A stretch of 18,407 nt of DNA. Origin: Chromera velia. Its lineage: Eukaryota > Sar > Chromeraceae. The stretch spans positions 1 through 18,407 of the forward strand of contig JAHBMJ010002510.1 in assembly GCA_018398765.1 (NCBI GenBank), given 5' to 3'. Under the pieces are notes generated by a model, which saw only the letters and a program-made list of their open reading frames with translations, had not been told where the DNA came from and ran no database searches. Below are positions 1-9,962 of this stretch, piece after piece. Made by a program: the position numbers and the translations under genes. The stretch's first letter is position 1. Each line of letters opens with the position of its first letter.

Positions 1-1557
1 CCCCGGCTCGGCCCCGCCCCTCCCCCCCCCCGGCGCCGGTGTCCTCGGTGTCCCTACAATGGTTCCCCCCATGCCTAGCCTCCCTTCCACGTTGCCCCCT
101 CCCACTGCCCCGACGCCACGAAAGGTCCCCGGAGTGCCCTGGAGAGATGCGGCTTCGCCCCTCCGAAAGGCGGAGGGTGTTGCTCTGAAGTCCCGACGCA
201 TCTGATTATCTTCCGTCTCCTCCCATGGGACTGGACGCATCTTCTGTAACGCCCCTACCTCAAACAAAGGTTTTTTTTCTTCACGGGCGGGCAGAGAGGA
301 CTCTTTGGCATCGTGCCACACACTAGGTCCTCCGCTCCCCCCATATCCTCTCCCCCCCCTCCCAAGAAGCAAATTCCAAACCCAGCTCACACTGGACTGG
401 ATCGCAGACCCGATACCAAAGGGTTTGGGAGGCTTGTATGGCACCGATGAGGGAGAGACGGCCGCCTGATTCCTCACAAAAAAAACTGCCGTGCCACACA
501 CCAATGCCAACAAGTGCCCCCAGGTGGGACTGAGAAGAGCTCCTACCAGTCCAGACCCTTTTGAGAAGAAAAACCGAGAGAGAGAATACCCGGGCCACGC
601 AGTGTCAAAGACGTAGGCAAGGAAAATAATGAGAAAAAGTATTGTCGCCCCTGTGCCTACAGATGTCCTTGAAGCACTGCCTTCCTTCCGCAAAGCTTCC
701 CTCACTGCCACCCCCTCCCTTCTGCTGCCCCTCTGACGAGCACGATCCCCATAGAACAGGCCTGCAGTGTCCGGAAGCACCACAGGCCGCTCTCTTTCCC
801 GCCTCTCCTCTACTCCTGGCACCCCCCCCTGTGCGGGGAGGGTCCCGACTGTGGGGGGGGGGGCATGGGGGGGGGGGACTGCTGGGTCTACAGGCCGTAG
901 TGGGGTGGGAGGCTGGGCGGGGGCTGCAGGGCTGCGTGAGAATAAATCATTCTGCCTTTCGGCGGGTGCTGGGGACTGGGAGAAGTGAGGGGTAGGGGGA
1001 ACGGGAGGCGGGCGGGGGGCTGGTTCTTTCGGCACGTGTCTGAGATTCGGACCGTCTCTCATGAATTCTGCCTCCTCCCTGGTAGAGGCCTCAACAAGAG
1101 GCTGGTAATGCTGATTGTGAAGCCAGAGGAGAAAGGCCTCTTCTCCGTAGGCATTCGCTTCTGGGTATTTTGTGAATTGAAATTCGGGACGGTTCTCGTC
1201 TGATGGGTTCTCTTCCAGCTTCTTGAACACTCCGATCTTTACTCCGTAGAACTGTGCTGCTGCTCTGACTTCAGGCTCCCCTCCCCAACATCTATCCTGC
1301 CGCATGTCGCGAAGGTGCTGATCGAAACCCTCTTCCCCGAAGAAATCTTGATAAGCCGCTCTGTTCCTCTCTAAGTGGGCACAAATTTCGCGGCGCACGT
1401 CCGCATAATTTTTCCGAAGGAAGTATGCGATAGAGTGGAAAAGACAGTTTCCGTCCGGCGGTGCGTAATGCGTCCGGAGCATCTTGGGTACTGGGGCGGC
1501 GTGCATCTCGAAAGTAGGAAGAGAGAAGACGTAGATCTCGGACAACTGTTTCAAAAT
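1..1557 (-). CDS. OTU-family cysteine protease (deubiquitinase-like) with proline-rich linker and two membrane segments, partial
   Basis: The minus-strand frame is open without a stop from 1557 to the window edge, so the C-terminus is missing. Numbering from the first Met of this exon (codon 1506-1504), the OTU signature DGNCLFHSIAY lies at residues 18-28, with Asp18 and nucleophile Cys21. WGGEPEVRAAA follows at 74-84, and HNQHYQPL at 130-137 supplies the likely catalytic His133. This order and the roughly 115-residue spacing fit the OTU fold, which cleaves ubiquitin or ubiquitin-like conjugates. After it come a proline-rich stretch (about 155-250), a charged segment, a hydrophobic helix at 287-300, a second hydrophobic segment at 320-344, and a glycine-, arginine- and proline-rich tail. 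Membrane anchoring is inferred. The true start is uncertain: the frame stays open 17 codons above Met1 to a GCAG acceptor at 1560-1558, so 5' exons probably exist. Confident about the OTU domain, less so about the tail being a single exon. Confidence 0.86.
   Translation of the reverse strand, partial: MLKQLSEIYVFSLPTFEMHAAPVPKMLRTHYAPPDGNCLFHSIAYFLRKNYADVRREICAHLERNRAAYQDFFGEEGFDQHLRDMRQDRCWGGEPEVRAAAQFYGVKIGVFKKLEENPSDENRPEFQFTKYPEANAYGEEAFLLWLHNQHYQPLVEASTREEAEFMRDGPNLRHVPKEPAPRPPPVPPTPHFSQSPAPAERQNDLFSRSPAAPAQPPTPLRPVDPAVPPPHAPPPTVGTLPAQGGVPGVEERRERERPVVLPDTAGLFYGDRARQRGSRREGVAVREALRKEGSASRTSVGTGATILFLIIFLAYVFDTAWPGYSLSRFFFSKGSGLVGALLSPTWGHLLALVCGTAVFFVRNQAAVSPSSVPYKPPKPFGIGSAIQSSVSWVWNLLLGRGGRGYGGSGGPSVWHDAKESSLPAREEKKPLFEVGALQKMRPVPWEETEDNQMRRDFRATPSAFRRGEAASLQGTPGTFRGVGAVGGGNVEGRLGMGGTIVGTPRTPAPGGGRGGAEPG
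853..877. repeat. Paired 11-base G runs inside the OTU reading frame
   Basis: On the plus strand there are eleven G, then CAT, then eleven G. On the coding strand this is C11-ATG-C11 and encodes a proline-rich piece, PPPHAPPPT. Further short G runs follow up to about 1020, so the plus strand could form a G-quadruplex. Runs of this length are prone to slippage and to sequencing error. The reading frame stays open across both as written. Confidence 0.85.
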
Positions 1558-1817
1558 CTGCACGTCTTATTTGAAGCGCACAGAAAGCAGAGAAAGATCC
1601 CCCTACGGATTCGACTGTCTGGAGCAGACAGTCAGATCAGCTGACCACCAGCTGACGACAAGAACTATACGAGACGTCGCCTGCCAAAAAAAATCGCACC
1701 GTTGCGTCATTTACTGCACATGGTGCCAAAGACGGGGTTTCACCTACTGGCCAGAAGAGGGCTACACGGCGCAATGATGTGGGAGATGCTGATCTAAACT
1801 TATGAGGAGATTCCGAC

Positions 1818-2002
1818 AATTCGAAAAAGGGCGAAAACATGCGAAAACTTGCAGCAGTGCAGGGCCGTATCATGCAGCAGTACTTCAAAATTCTTTCCTG
1901 CACTTTGCAGAGATTTGTTGCAGCAAACGTCCTCTCCTCTATTCACTCGAGGAGGGGACGGAGGGGCCCGTTCCAGGCGGAACCCCTCTTGGCTCGCGAC
2001 AT
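1818..2002 (-). CDS. Possible 5' coding exons of the OTU gene (hypothetical two-exon model)
   Basis: Just upstream of the OTU exon a phase-consistent model can be built. Exon 1 runs 2002-1947: ATG, 18 codons plus two bases, basic start MSRAKRG, donor GTGAAT. Exon 2 runs 1902-1818: 85 nt, donor GTCGGA, resembling the GTCGGT donors of the neighbouring gene. It joins in phase 0 to the OTU exon at 1557, giving 47 extra residues. The 5' flank of the ATG is pyrimidine-rich, as in the 5' flank of the acyl-CoA synthetase gene. Weak points are the AAAG acceptor at 1906-1903 (no GCAG) and the lack of any recognisable domain. Alternatively translation simply starts at the Met at 1506. Confidence 0.3.
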
Positions 2003-2875
2003 GGCCGGTTCTCTGTTCCCGGGCAGGGGGCAGGGGGCGCTAGTGGGGAGTGAAGGAAGGAGTGAAATAAAGAAGGAGTAAGAAGGAAATAAAATGAAGT
2101 CATCAGGTGGGGAGAGGCCAGCGGTTGCAGAGAAAAAAAAGTTTAAAGAAAAGACAGATGAAGGTACGACAGTTGAGTCCGGCGTAGTCAAAGGTGGAGA
2201 AAAGCGGTGAAGACATTGCGCTCGAGGGCATAAATAGAAGAAATACTAGGTAAAGACGCGATAGCAAGGCAGGTCGTTACAAAATCAACCCAACTGGATA
2301 GACTCTAGGCAAACAGGTCTAGGCACGACTCCCAATGCCGAGCAGTCTACGGCCGGTATGCTGGGACGTGCTATGTATCCCCGAACCGTCAGAAACAGAA
2401 AACTCGACTCTGGCCACTTGGCTGCATGCGCGGCCCGGCCCGCCGGCCGCAATGATCGATGCATGCATGCATGCATGGAGCCATGCAGGGCCGCGCGGCG
2501 CGCCGGCCGGGCCGGGCCGCGGTCCGCGGGCCTGCATCATATAGGCTGCATGTCAGAACTCTGTGGGGCCCTGGCATGCTCATCGATCGAGCCTGCATGG
2601 AGTTGGGGGCCACGTCGTGATCGTGTCGTAAAAAATCGGGTGAGGGCCACAAAATCGCGAAGACATCAATCTTTCAATCTGCAAGCAACGTTATCCGAGC
2701 GAAACTGTTTCCCACCTCCCGCATCATTCTTCCAAAACAAAACTACCCGAAGGAGCTCCTGTGCACCTCTTTTGATCTGCGCGTGTAGGTTTTCTGCCTG
2801 TTGTGCGTTCTCGTCCTCGCGAGTCTTTGCCTTCTTCTCTCTTTCGACTGACCTTCGATTAACCCATAGCACAGG
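2003..2875. promoter_or_regulatory. Intergenic space between divergent OTU and acyl-CoA synthetase genes
   Basis: About 0.87 kb lies between the proposed OTU first exon (minus) and the synthetase start (plus), so both promoters should be here. The side near the OTU gene is purine-rich on the plus strand (2041-2160), giving a pyrimidine-rich leader for the minus transcript. A TATA-like TAAATA sits near 2231. The centre holds the GC-rich palindrome listed separately. The 100 bases before 2876 are pyrimidine-rich, and the last ones, ending in CACAG at 2870-2874, could be a 3' splice site of a 5'UTR intron. No gene is seen; open frames here are short and lack family features. Confidence 0.5.
2430..2520. 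repeat. GC-rich imperfect palindrome with a GCAT-repeat loop
   Basis: Arms at 2430-2450 and 2500-2520 are reverse complements at 18 of 21 positions and consist almost only of C and G. The 49-base spacer contains four and a half GCAT units (2461-2478), themselves self-complementary. Single-stranded DNA or RNA from this stretch could form a long hairpin or cruciform. It lies about 350 bases upstream of the synthetase start codon. CpG density is far above that of the surroundings. Confidence 0.75.
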
Positions 2876-5800
2876 ATGGGCAACACCTGCAGCGAGCCTA
2901 AGGTGGGAGCTCCCCACATCTATTCCAAGGTTGTGAGCCCCTCTGAAAAGGATGGTAAGTGCACGCAACCCTCTTTCTCCAGCGAAAATTTCTTTTCGTC
3001 TCCAAAAACCGCGGGAGGCATTTGTTATCCACATAAATCCGAATATGAATCCTGTTTGCAGGTGAGAGTGGAGTGTACAGGTGCGCCTGGGATACTGAGA
3101 AGCTCTACGACGGGTACAAGGGATACATTTCCTGGTCAGTTCAGGGAAGGGTGGTGTGCCAAAAGAGAAGAACCAGCAAAACTACGCATTCACACAAGTG
3201 CATGAGGGCTGTCACATAGGCGCATCTTTGGAAGGTCCACAGGATACTTCGCGTTGCTGCTTGCGCCCATTTCCTTTCCTTTATGTACATCAAGGCCCCC
3301 CCTTTTTTTTCGATCATTTTCTGTCTTTCTGAGGGCATCAGCTTGCCTGACCTGCCCGTCCGGCCTCTAGGAGTACGTTCCTGGATTCTCAGCACCGTCT
3401 ACTTTCTTTCCCGTCTCTTTGTCTGCCCGGAGAATATGTTCAAACTTGTTTTGTCCTCTTTCAAATCTTTGCCGTTTCTTTGCGTTTGTTTCGTCTTTCT
3501 ATCCTCTCTTCCCCTTGCCCTGAGTTCCCTGCCCTCCTTTCCTCGCTTTCTGTCGCTTTCTTTTTGTTTCCCTTCCTTTCCTTCCCTCTCTAATCACTTT
3601 GTTCCCTCTTCTCTTTTTTCCTTTCCCCTCATCTTCATGGTCTTTCCTTTCCTCTTCTTCCCTTTCTCGCACTCTCCTTTCATCCTGTTTCCTTTCTGTC
3701 CCTCTCTCTACCCCAAGAAAAGCGAGAAGCCACAAACGTTCCTGATTTGCCCACTTTGACAGAAATAATTGCATCACATTGACACATCGGTCCAACGGAT
3801 TCGTTTTGACAGTACTCGAGACACCCATGTGTGTCTGCCCTCCGCAACTCCAGAAGCTGTACTCTCCTGTTCAGCCTCAGACACTTTGTGAGTTGGTCGC
3901 TTCACATCACATCCATCATCCATCCTTCTCCGTCCCTGCAGCTACTCCAACTTTTCCGAGACCGTCAAGGCTCACCCCGACAAGGCCGCTCTCGGAAAGC
4001 GCCCTGTGAAGGACGACGGAACTCTCGGAGCTTACGAGTGGAAGACATGGAAGGAGGTCGGTTGACGGCCTAGGAAGAGGAGGCAGAATAAAATAAAAAA
4101 GAAAAAAAGGGAAGGAAGATTTAAAAAACAGTTGACCACAAGGTAAACAACAAAGCAACGCAGTGTAAATTTGTTTCTTTCTGTCCCTGCACTCACCTTA
4201 GGTTACCTATAAATTCACTCTCATCCTCTGTCTTTCCTCTTCCTGTCCCTCCTCCCTCTCTCAGGTGGATGCCGAGGTTGCCGCATTCGCTTCTGGTCTT
4301 GTGAAGCTCGGAGCCCTGAAGGAGGAATCCTTCCCTGATGAGAAGGTCCAGCAGACCTTCAAGTTCCTCGGCGTTACCGGCAAGAACCGTCCTGAGTACT
4401 TCATGACAATGCAGGCCTCCTACAGACAGGGCGCCTGCTTGGTTCCCCTCTATGACACTCTGGGTGCTGACACCTTCGAGTTCATCATCAACCAGACTCG
4501 CATGAAGACCGTCGTTGCGGGAGACGCCAAGCTTGTCAACCAGCTGATTGCCCTCAACGAGAAATGCCCCTCCCTCAAGATCGTTATCGGTATGGATGCC
4601 GTGACTGACGAGATGAAGATGAAGGCCACAGGCAATGGGATCCAGTTGATGTCCTTCCAGGAGGTCATGGAGGTCGGCAAGTCCACCATGGTCGAGCCGA
4701 CTCCCGCCACCAACCCCGAAGAGATCAACACCATCTGCTACACTAGTGGAACCACCGGAAACCCCAAGGGTGCCTTCGTCTCTCACAGACAGCTCCTCTC
4801 TGCCGTCAACGCTCTCTTCTTCATCACCCAGAAGAACGAGGTCGCCTTCAGACCCGAGGACCTTCACATCTCCTACCTCCCCTATGCCCACATCTTCGAG
4901 CGCTCCGTCTGCGAGTGCCTGACCGCCGCTGGTGCCCAGACCGCCTTCTACGCCGGTGACCCTCTGAAGCTGGTTGACGACATCCAGGCCTGCAAGCCCA
5001 CTCTGTTCTTCTCTGTGCCGAGACTCTATGCCCGCATCTACGACAAGATCACCTCCGGGGTCGAGGCCGGCTCTGGCCTGAAGAAGTCGCTCTTCAACTC
5101 TGCCCTCAACGCAAAGCTCAAGGCTGTCCGTGCTGACGGAACAACCACCCACAGCTTCTGGGACAAAATCGTCTTCTCAAAGACCAAGCAGGCCCTCGGA
5201 GGAAGAGTCAGGTCAGTTGGTACGCAAACGGACAGACAAACAGACGCATTGGCGAGGAAGCCAAGTGAGCAAGATGAAAAGCTCGTTAACGTAGACAGGG
5301 ACAGTCTAAAAAGTCTGACGGCCGTCGAGTAATCAGATGATCTGTGTGAAACAACCACCGCCTTTCTGACTTGTCTTGAACCGGACTGCATGCTTCTTTC
5401 GTGTGCATATGTCTCTTCTGGAATGATATGTGCAAAAAAAACAGGGAAAGGACCTACAACACATGTGTAATTGATCCTGCCTGCTCTGCACGAAAGCGAC
5501 CACCACCTTTCTGTCTTGTGTTGAACCATGTTGCACCCTTCCGTGATTCTCTTCTGAAATGTGCGTGTTGAGTGTGCGTTTGCAAAAAGAATGGGAAAAG
5601 AAGTGAGAACATACACGCAAATCCCGACGCGGAGAGAAAAAGCGTTTGAAAGAATCTCTTTGTACCTGTAAATGGTCTTGCCTGCAGATACTGCTTGACA
5701 GGAGCTGCTCCCATGAGTGCTGATGTTCAGGAGTTCCTCAAGTGCTGCTTCTGCTGCCCTCTCTTCGAGGGCTACGGCTCCACTGAGACCGTGTGCTGCG

Positions 5801-7591
5801 GTGGCATGACCTACGCGAGAGACCCCAAGGTCGGTTAGTTGCATGAGTGCGGGTGAAGATCTGAGAATGGAAAGGAAGTTGAAACATTGACTATTGTCTG
5901 GTCTCTGAAACAATATGCCGAGTGAAAAACACCAGATGGGCACACGCATGATCTCAAGGAATCGGGAGTGATCGAATTTGTAGAGACAAACCCGCGTGTG
6001 TGTGCGACTTGAGTCTGGGTACCCGTCTCTCACCCAATACATTGATCTCATACGAGAGATGGGGGTGTATCTGCATGTGGATGCATAGATCCCCCTTAAT
6101 CATAGACCCTCTTTGCATGTGCATACACTGTGTGTACTCAACTTCTCATTCATGTGCATTGATTTTGTGGTCCTGCCTTCCCTCCGCGCACATGCGTGAA
6201 TGCATGCAGGTGGGCACTGTGGGAGGTCCCGTGCCCTCCGTTGAGGCGAAGATCCTGGGCATCCCCGAGATGAACTACTCCCCCTCCGACCTGGACCATG
6301 AGGGCAACCCCACTCCCAGGGGAGAGCTTCTTCTCAGAGGCCCCTCCGTCTTCAAGGGATACTTCCAGGCTCCCGACAAGACCGCAGAGGCCCTCGATGA
6401 GGCTGGATGGTACCACACCGGAGACGTCGTCAAGGTGAGTGAGTCAGTCTGCAGGTCTTCCTCCCGATGTGCAGATAAATGAACTGAAGAAAAGAAAGGA
6501 AAATGGCTTAACTCGCTATTTGACTTCATTGACCTCTGCTCATGCTTTATCTTCTGTCCCGTATCGTGACCCCAGAGGGACTCTCTGTTTCGTCTCGCAA
6601 CACAAAAATATGCACACACTCTCGAAAAGGCCAGAGTTCTCCCTGAAAGCCAGCAAGCGGACCTCATCGACATCTAGATGGCTCAATCGTGTCAACATAC
6701 CTCGCCATGCACGCAGTTCTACCTGCGCATACTCAAATCAAATGCACTTCCACTAAAATTGAAAGGCATGCACTCAAGTCCACCCGAAAAAGACAGAGCT
6801 TCTCGGCCTTCTTGTCACTCAATTTGTTCTGCTGGCGGATGGATCGAGTGAGTGAGTGAGTGAGTGAGTGAGTGAGTGAGTGTGTGTGTGTGTGTGTGTG
6901 TGTGGTTGAGTGCAGATCCACCCGAACGGCGCCTTCCAGATCATCGACAGAGCGAAGAACATCTTCAAGCTCGCTCAGGGAGAGTACATCGCTCCTGAGA
7001 AGATCGAGAACGTGTACATCCAGGCACCCTCCGCGGCACAGGCATTCGTGCACGGAACCTCCACGGAGAGATACCTGGTTGGTGTCATCGTTCCCTCCGA
7101 GGACGGCGTCAAGGTCAGTCAGTCAGTCTCCCCTCAGCCAGATCGATCGAGAGCAATTGTATTGAGGAGTCAGGTAAGCGAGTCAGGTAGTCGCGAACAG
7201 CTTCACGCAGTAGTGAATCCAGATGCCAAAAGTCTGCGGTCTGCATGAGTATCTTTTTATAATAGCAACATCTCGGTGCACGTATGTCTGTCTACCTCTG
7301 TCTATTCCCTCCCTGCAGGCCTGGGCAGCGAAGAACGGCGGAGCAGCTGACATGAAGACTGTGTGTGCCGACCCAGAATTCAAGAAGCAGGTGATGTCCG
7401 AGATCTCTGAGATGGCAAAGAAGGCCAAGCTCAACGGAATGGAGCAGGTCAAGGATATCTTCCTCTGGCCTGAGCCCTTCTCTGTGGACAACGAGCTCCT
7501 GACTCCCTCCTTCAAGCTGAAGAGATTCCAGGCAAAGGTTTTCTTCAAGTCTCAAATCGACGACATGTACGCAGGACTGCAGGGAAAGTAA
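2876..7591 (+). CDS. Long-chain acyl-CoA synthetase (long-chain fatty acid-CoA ligase), 8 exons
   Basis: It activates long-chain fatty acids with ATP and CoA through an acyl-AMP intermediate (adenylate-forming ANL superfamily). Exons: 2876-2954, 3062-3134, 3942-4056, 4265-5211, 5688-5829, 6210-6434, 6916-7113, 7319-7591. All junctions keep frame, giving 683 residues, a normal length for the eukaryotic family. YTSGTTGNPKG (248-258) is the AMP-binding P-loop. GYGSTE (433-438) is the adenine-binding motif. GWYHTGD (518-524) ends with the ribose-binding Asp. IDRAKNIFKLAQGEY (537-551) is the hinge and fatty-acid signature region. LTPSFKLKR near the end carries the probable catalytic Lys. The N-terminus MGNTCSE fits N-myristoylation at Gly2 with palmitoylation at Cys5, suggesting membrane anchoring; there is no cleavable signal or transmembrane helix. 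Donors are mostly GTCAGT or GTCGGT. The family is certain; isoform and organelle are not. Confidence 0.95.
3400..3715 (+). repeat. Long pyrimidine-rich tract in intron 2 of the synthetase gene
   Basis: Roughly 300 bases of the coding strand are almost entirely C and T, in irregular TTCC, CCCT and TTTC blocks. They sit inside the 807-base intron 3135-3941. The complementary strand is a purine tract. The tract ends more than 200 bases before the acceptor at 3940-3941, so it is not simply that intron's polypyrimidine tract. Confidence 0.7.
5348..5687 (+). repeat. Imperfect direct duplication inside intron 4 of the synthetase gene
   Basis: The block starting at 5348 (core CCTTTCTGACTTGTCTTGAACC) recurs from 5492 as CCTTTCTGTCTTGTGTTGAACC, an offset of 144 bases. 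Similarity continues through CTCTTCTG, a TGCAAAAA run and a GGGAAA block. Each copy ends in a related TGCCTGC sequence. The downstream one is the functional acceptor (TGCCTGCAG, 5679-5687), while the upstream counterpart near 5477-5485 reads TGCCTGCTC and has lost the AG. Confidence 0.7.
6846..6904 (+). repeat. (GAGT)n-(TG)n microsatellite at the 3' end of intron 6
   Basis: About nine GAGT units (6846-6880) pass into about twelve TG units (6881-6904). The repeat ends only 11 bases before exon 7 begins at 6916. The usual polypyrimidine tract is therefore replaced by a purine/GT repeat, and every GTGAGT within it matches a 5' splice donor. Confidence 0.93.
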
Positions 7592-8539
7592 TTTGATTTG
7601 ATTTGATTCATTTGATCTCAGAAACAAAGAAGGAAACAGACATGTGGCTTACTCAGAGAGGAGAGCAGGGACACGGCAGAAGGCGCAAAGACTCTTCTGC
7701 CTGTGTCTCTGTTATGAAGTTCTCTGGTTTGCCCACTATATCTACCAACAGAAAGCAGTTTCGTTTGAGGGAGAGAAGCAAAAAGAAGCAATGGCCCGAG
7801 TTGCTGCTGCCGCCCAAAGAGCGTTGCCAGTAGCAAAGAACCAGAAAGAACAAAAGATGTGTAGCGGTAAGACTGAGATTTTCAAGGGGAGAGGGAAGGG
7901 GGTCACTTCTTCGTCTATTGCATCCATGTCATAATGACTGTTCCCTGCATGAGCATGTGTTGTTCTTGCTTCTTACTTTTCAATTGTATGTGCCGGAAGG
8001 ATGCTCTGTCGACAGGTGAAGGTCAACGGGTTGCTGGGACCTTACTGCCTGCCTGCCGATTCGGTCCTTAAACCGTCTCGCTCGCGTGCACACATACCCT
8101 TCAAGCCTGTCGCAAGCGAATCCTGGCACGAATTTCATGTTTCTCTTTCGATCGTTTTAATTTTTTCTTTAATTGTTGTACAAAGCATGCATGAGTCCTT
8201 CCATCCGGTGACAAAGGTTGCCGCGAAATAATTATCATGACACGGACAGAGGGAGTGAACCTGTTGCCTCTCTCTTTTCTGCACGAATCAACACGCATTG
8301 ATGAATCTTCGTTTCATTCAACCCTTAGTTGGTCGACTTGATTGACCTGATCCATTGATTGATCCCGCTAATGTGACTGTAGTGGCCCTCCACGGCATGA
8401 CCTCACCCGAAATCTGACGCGATTGAGCCTATAGGATTGAGCCTGCATTGGGAAAAGCAGACACCTAGGCAGACACCAGAATTGAAACACCTAATTCGCG
8501 TAGGAATTCGCATTGTTCGCAAGTAAGTGCTACATACAG

Positions 8540-9060
8540 CATCACAGCTGTATCATAGCTTTAGCTGCAAGTTTAGCACCTATAGAGAATCGTTCTGTGT
8601 GTACGACTATTTGCTGCAGCTTATAAGGTAAGACCTAGGGTGAGACTACGGATCTAGCTACGGATGAATTTGTTACAGTCCCAGCTTAGGTTTAATGTGA
8701 TTATAATCTCTATTATTTTTTAAATTTGTAGAAGTTATAAATGTTTAATACTTCATTAGATTCCTAGCTAAAGTTCCACAAGTTTCGGTAGAATTCTTAG
8801 TTAATTCTAGCTAAAATCCCGTAAAATCTTCTAAACCGGGTAGTAAACCCTAGCCTAAAATCCCATAAAAATCCTAGCTAGAATCTTAGCTACCAGGGCT
8901 GCTACTCGCAGGGTATGGGTTGGCTAGAGCCTAAAAGGTTAGCTCACCGGTTTGTATTACTTGAATTCCTAGTTCAATTCAAATTTAATTTAATATTTTA
9001 CTTGATACAGCATCAAAAAAATACTGATGAAAGTGTTAGAGCATGCATGCACAAATATAT
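8540..9060. mobile_element. AT-rich island with degenerate 43-base repeats (possible non-autonomous element or relic)
   Basis: Base composition shifts sharply to A and T compared with both sides. CTAGC-type starts recur at 8764, 8807 and 8850, exactly 43 bases apart, in three loosely similar units containing TAAAATCCC-like blocks. No long open frame and no clear terminal inverted repeats were found. The class is a guess from composition and from similarity in style to the island at 16050-16540. Confidence 0.3.
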
Positions 9061-9943
9061 ATACTATAAGCGTGCTTAGAGGCTTCAAATACAGTTATTA
9101 AACGACTGTCGCTTTCCATGCACCATGCTAGCTTGTGATTGAAGACGTTGGCATACACGACAGACGTATATGCGTGTCACATACTTGGCTTCCATGTTAC
9201 AATGATTGAGGTAAATACAGTGAGCAAAGCTGGCATGCAGCGAGTACACTCTATTGCAGATAATGACTTTTCATTGTGATGCTCTGCAGAGCATCCCAGT
9301 CGTCATATCGCCGTCATGAAGCATCGCTCAAAATTCCATACCCCTTCTTCAGTGCTGCCGGAGCAGCTTCACACTACTTCACACAAACCTCATCCTTCCT
9401 CATGTGTGTCTTCCTTTACATACGGCATTCAGGTTCTCATGCAATTCTACCAGCACATCCAACCACAGCAGTCGATCATACCTCTCACGCGTACCACGCA
9501 AATAATGCCTAAACGGACAGGAGATGGATATATCGATCATGAAAGGTTCCTGCACGCAGGCTGAATGAAGTCCGCACATGGGTTCCCTCCCTGCATGCAG
9601 CACAGGACGTGTGGAAGGAGTGAAGCCAAAATAAAAAAGAGGAAGCACAGACGCAAAACTCCAAGTTGGCAGGACACTGTTCATCTGCACAGAGACGCTA
9701 CAAGGCGCGTTCAAAATGACACACGCCTCAAATAGGGCAATTGGCACCGATCGATAAAAGGAGCAGTGAATGAAAGCGCATGAGCGAGAAATGGAAGGTA
9801 GGAGTGACATAGGAGCAAAAACCACTGGCAGAAGATGGAGTTAGAAGCGGAGCGCATGGGTATCTAGACACACACAAGGACAGACAGTCACACAGAGAGA
9901 CCAAGTTAAAGAAGAGACACAGATGAGTGAGCTTATGGACAGG

Positions 9944-9962
9944 GAGAGAGAGAGAGAGAGAG
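9944..9962 (+). repeat. GA dinucleotide microsatellite
   Basis: About nine uninterrupted GA units in intergenic DNA. Confidence 0.9.

Noticed and set aside
642-1203. Plus-strand frames over 640-1200
   Set aside because: They are shadows of the OTU coding frame on the minus strand, rich in Gly and Pro from the homopolymer runs.
2358-2936. 192-residue plus-strand frame spanning the synthetase start
   Set aside because: It crosses the GC palindrome and the synthetase exon 1 donor in another frame. No domain is visible.
4193-5152. 319-residue minus-strand open frame
   Set aside because: It lies antisense to synthetase exon 4, whose protein motifs are unmistakable. The antisense frame is open because of strong third-position C/G bias.
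5038-6051. 337-residue minus-strand open frame
   Set aside because: It crosses two exons and two introns of the synthetase gene on the wrong strand, and its inner part comes from the duplicated intron sequence.
6846-6904. Telomere-like repeat
   Set aside because: It is a GAGT/TG microsatellite inside an intron, flanked by exons of one gene, not a telomeric unit.
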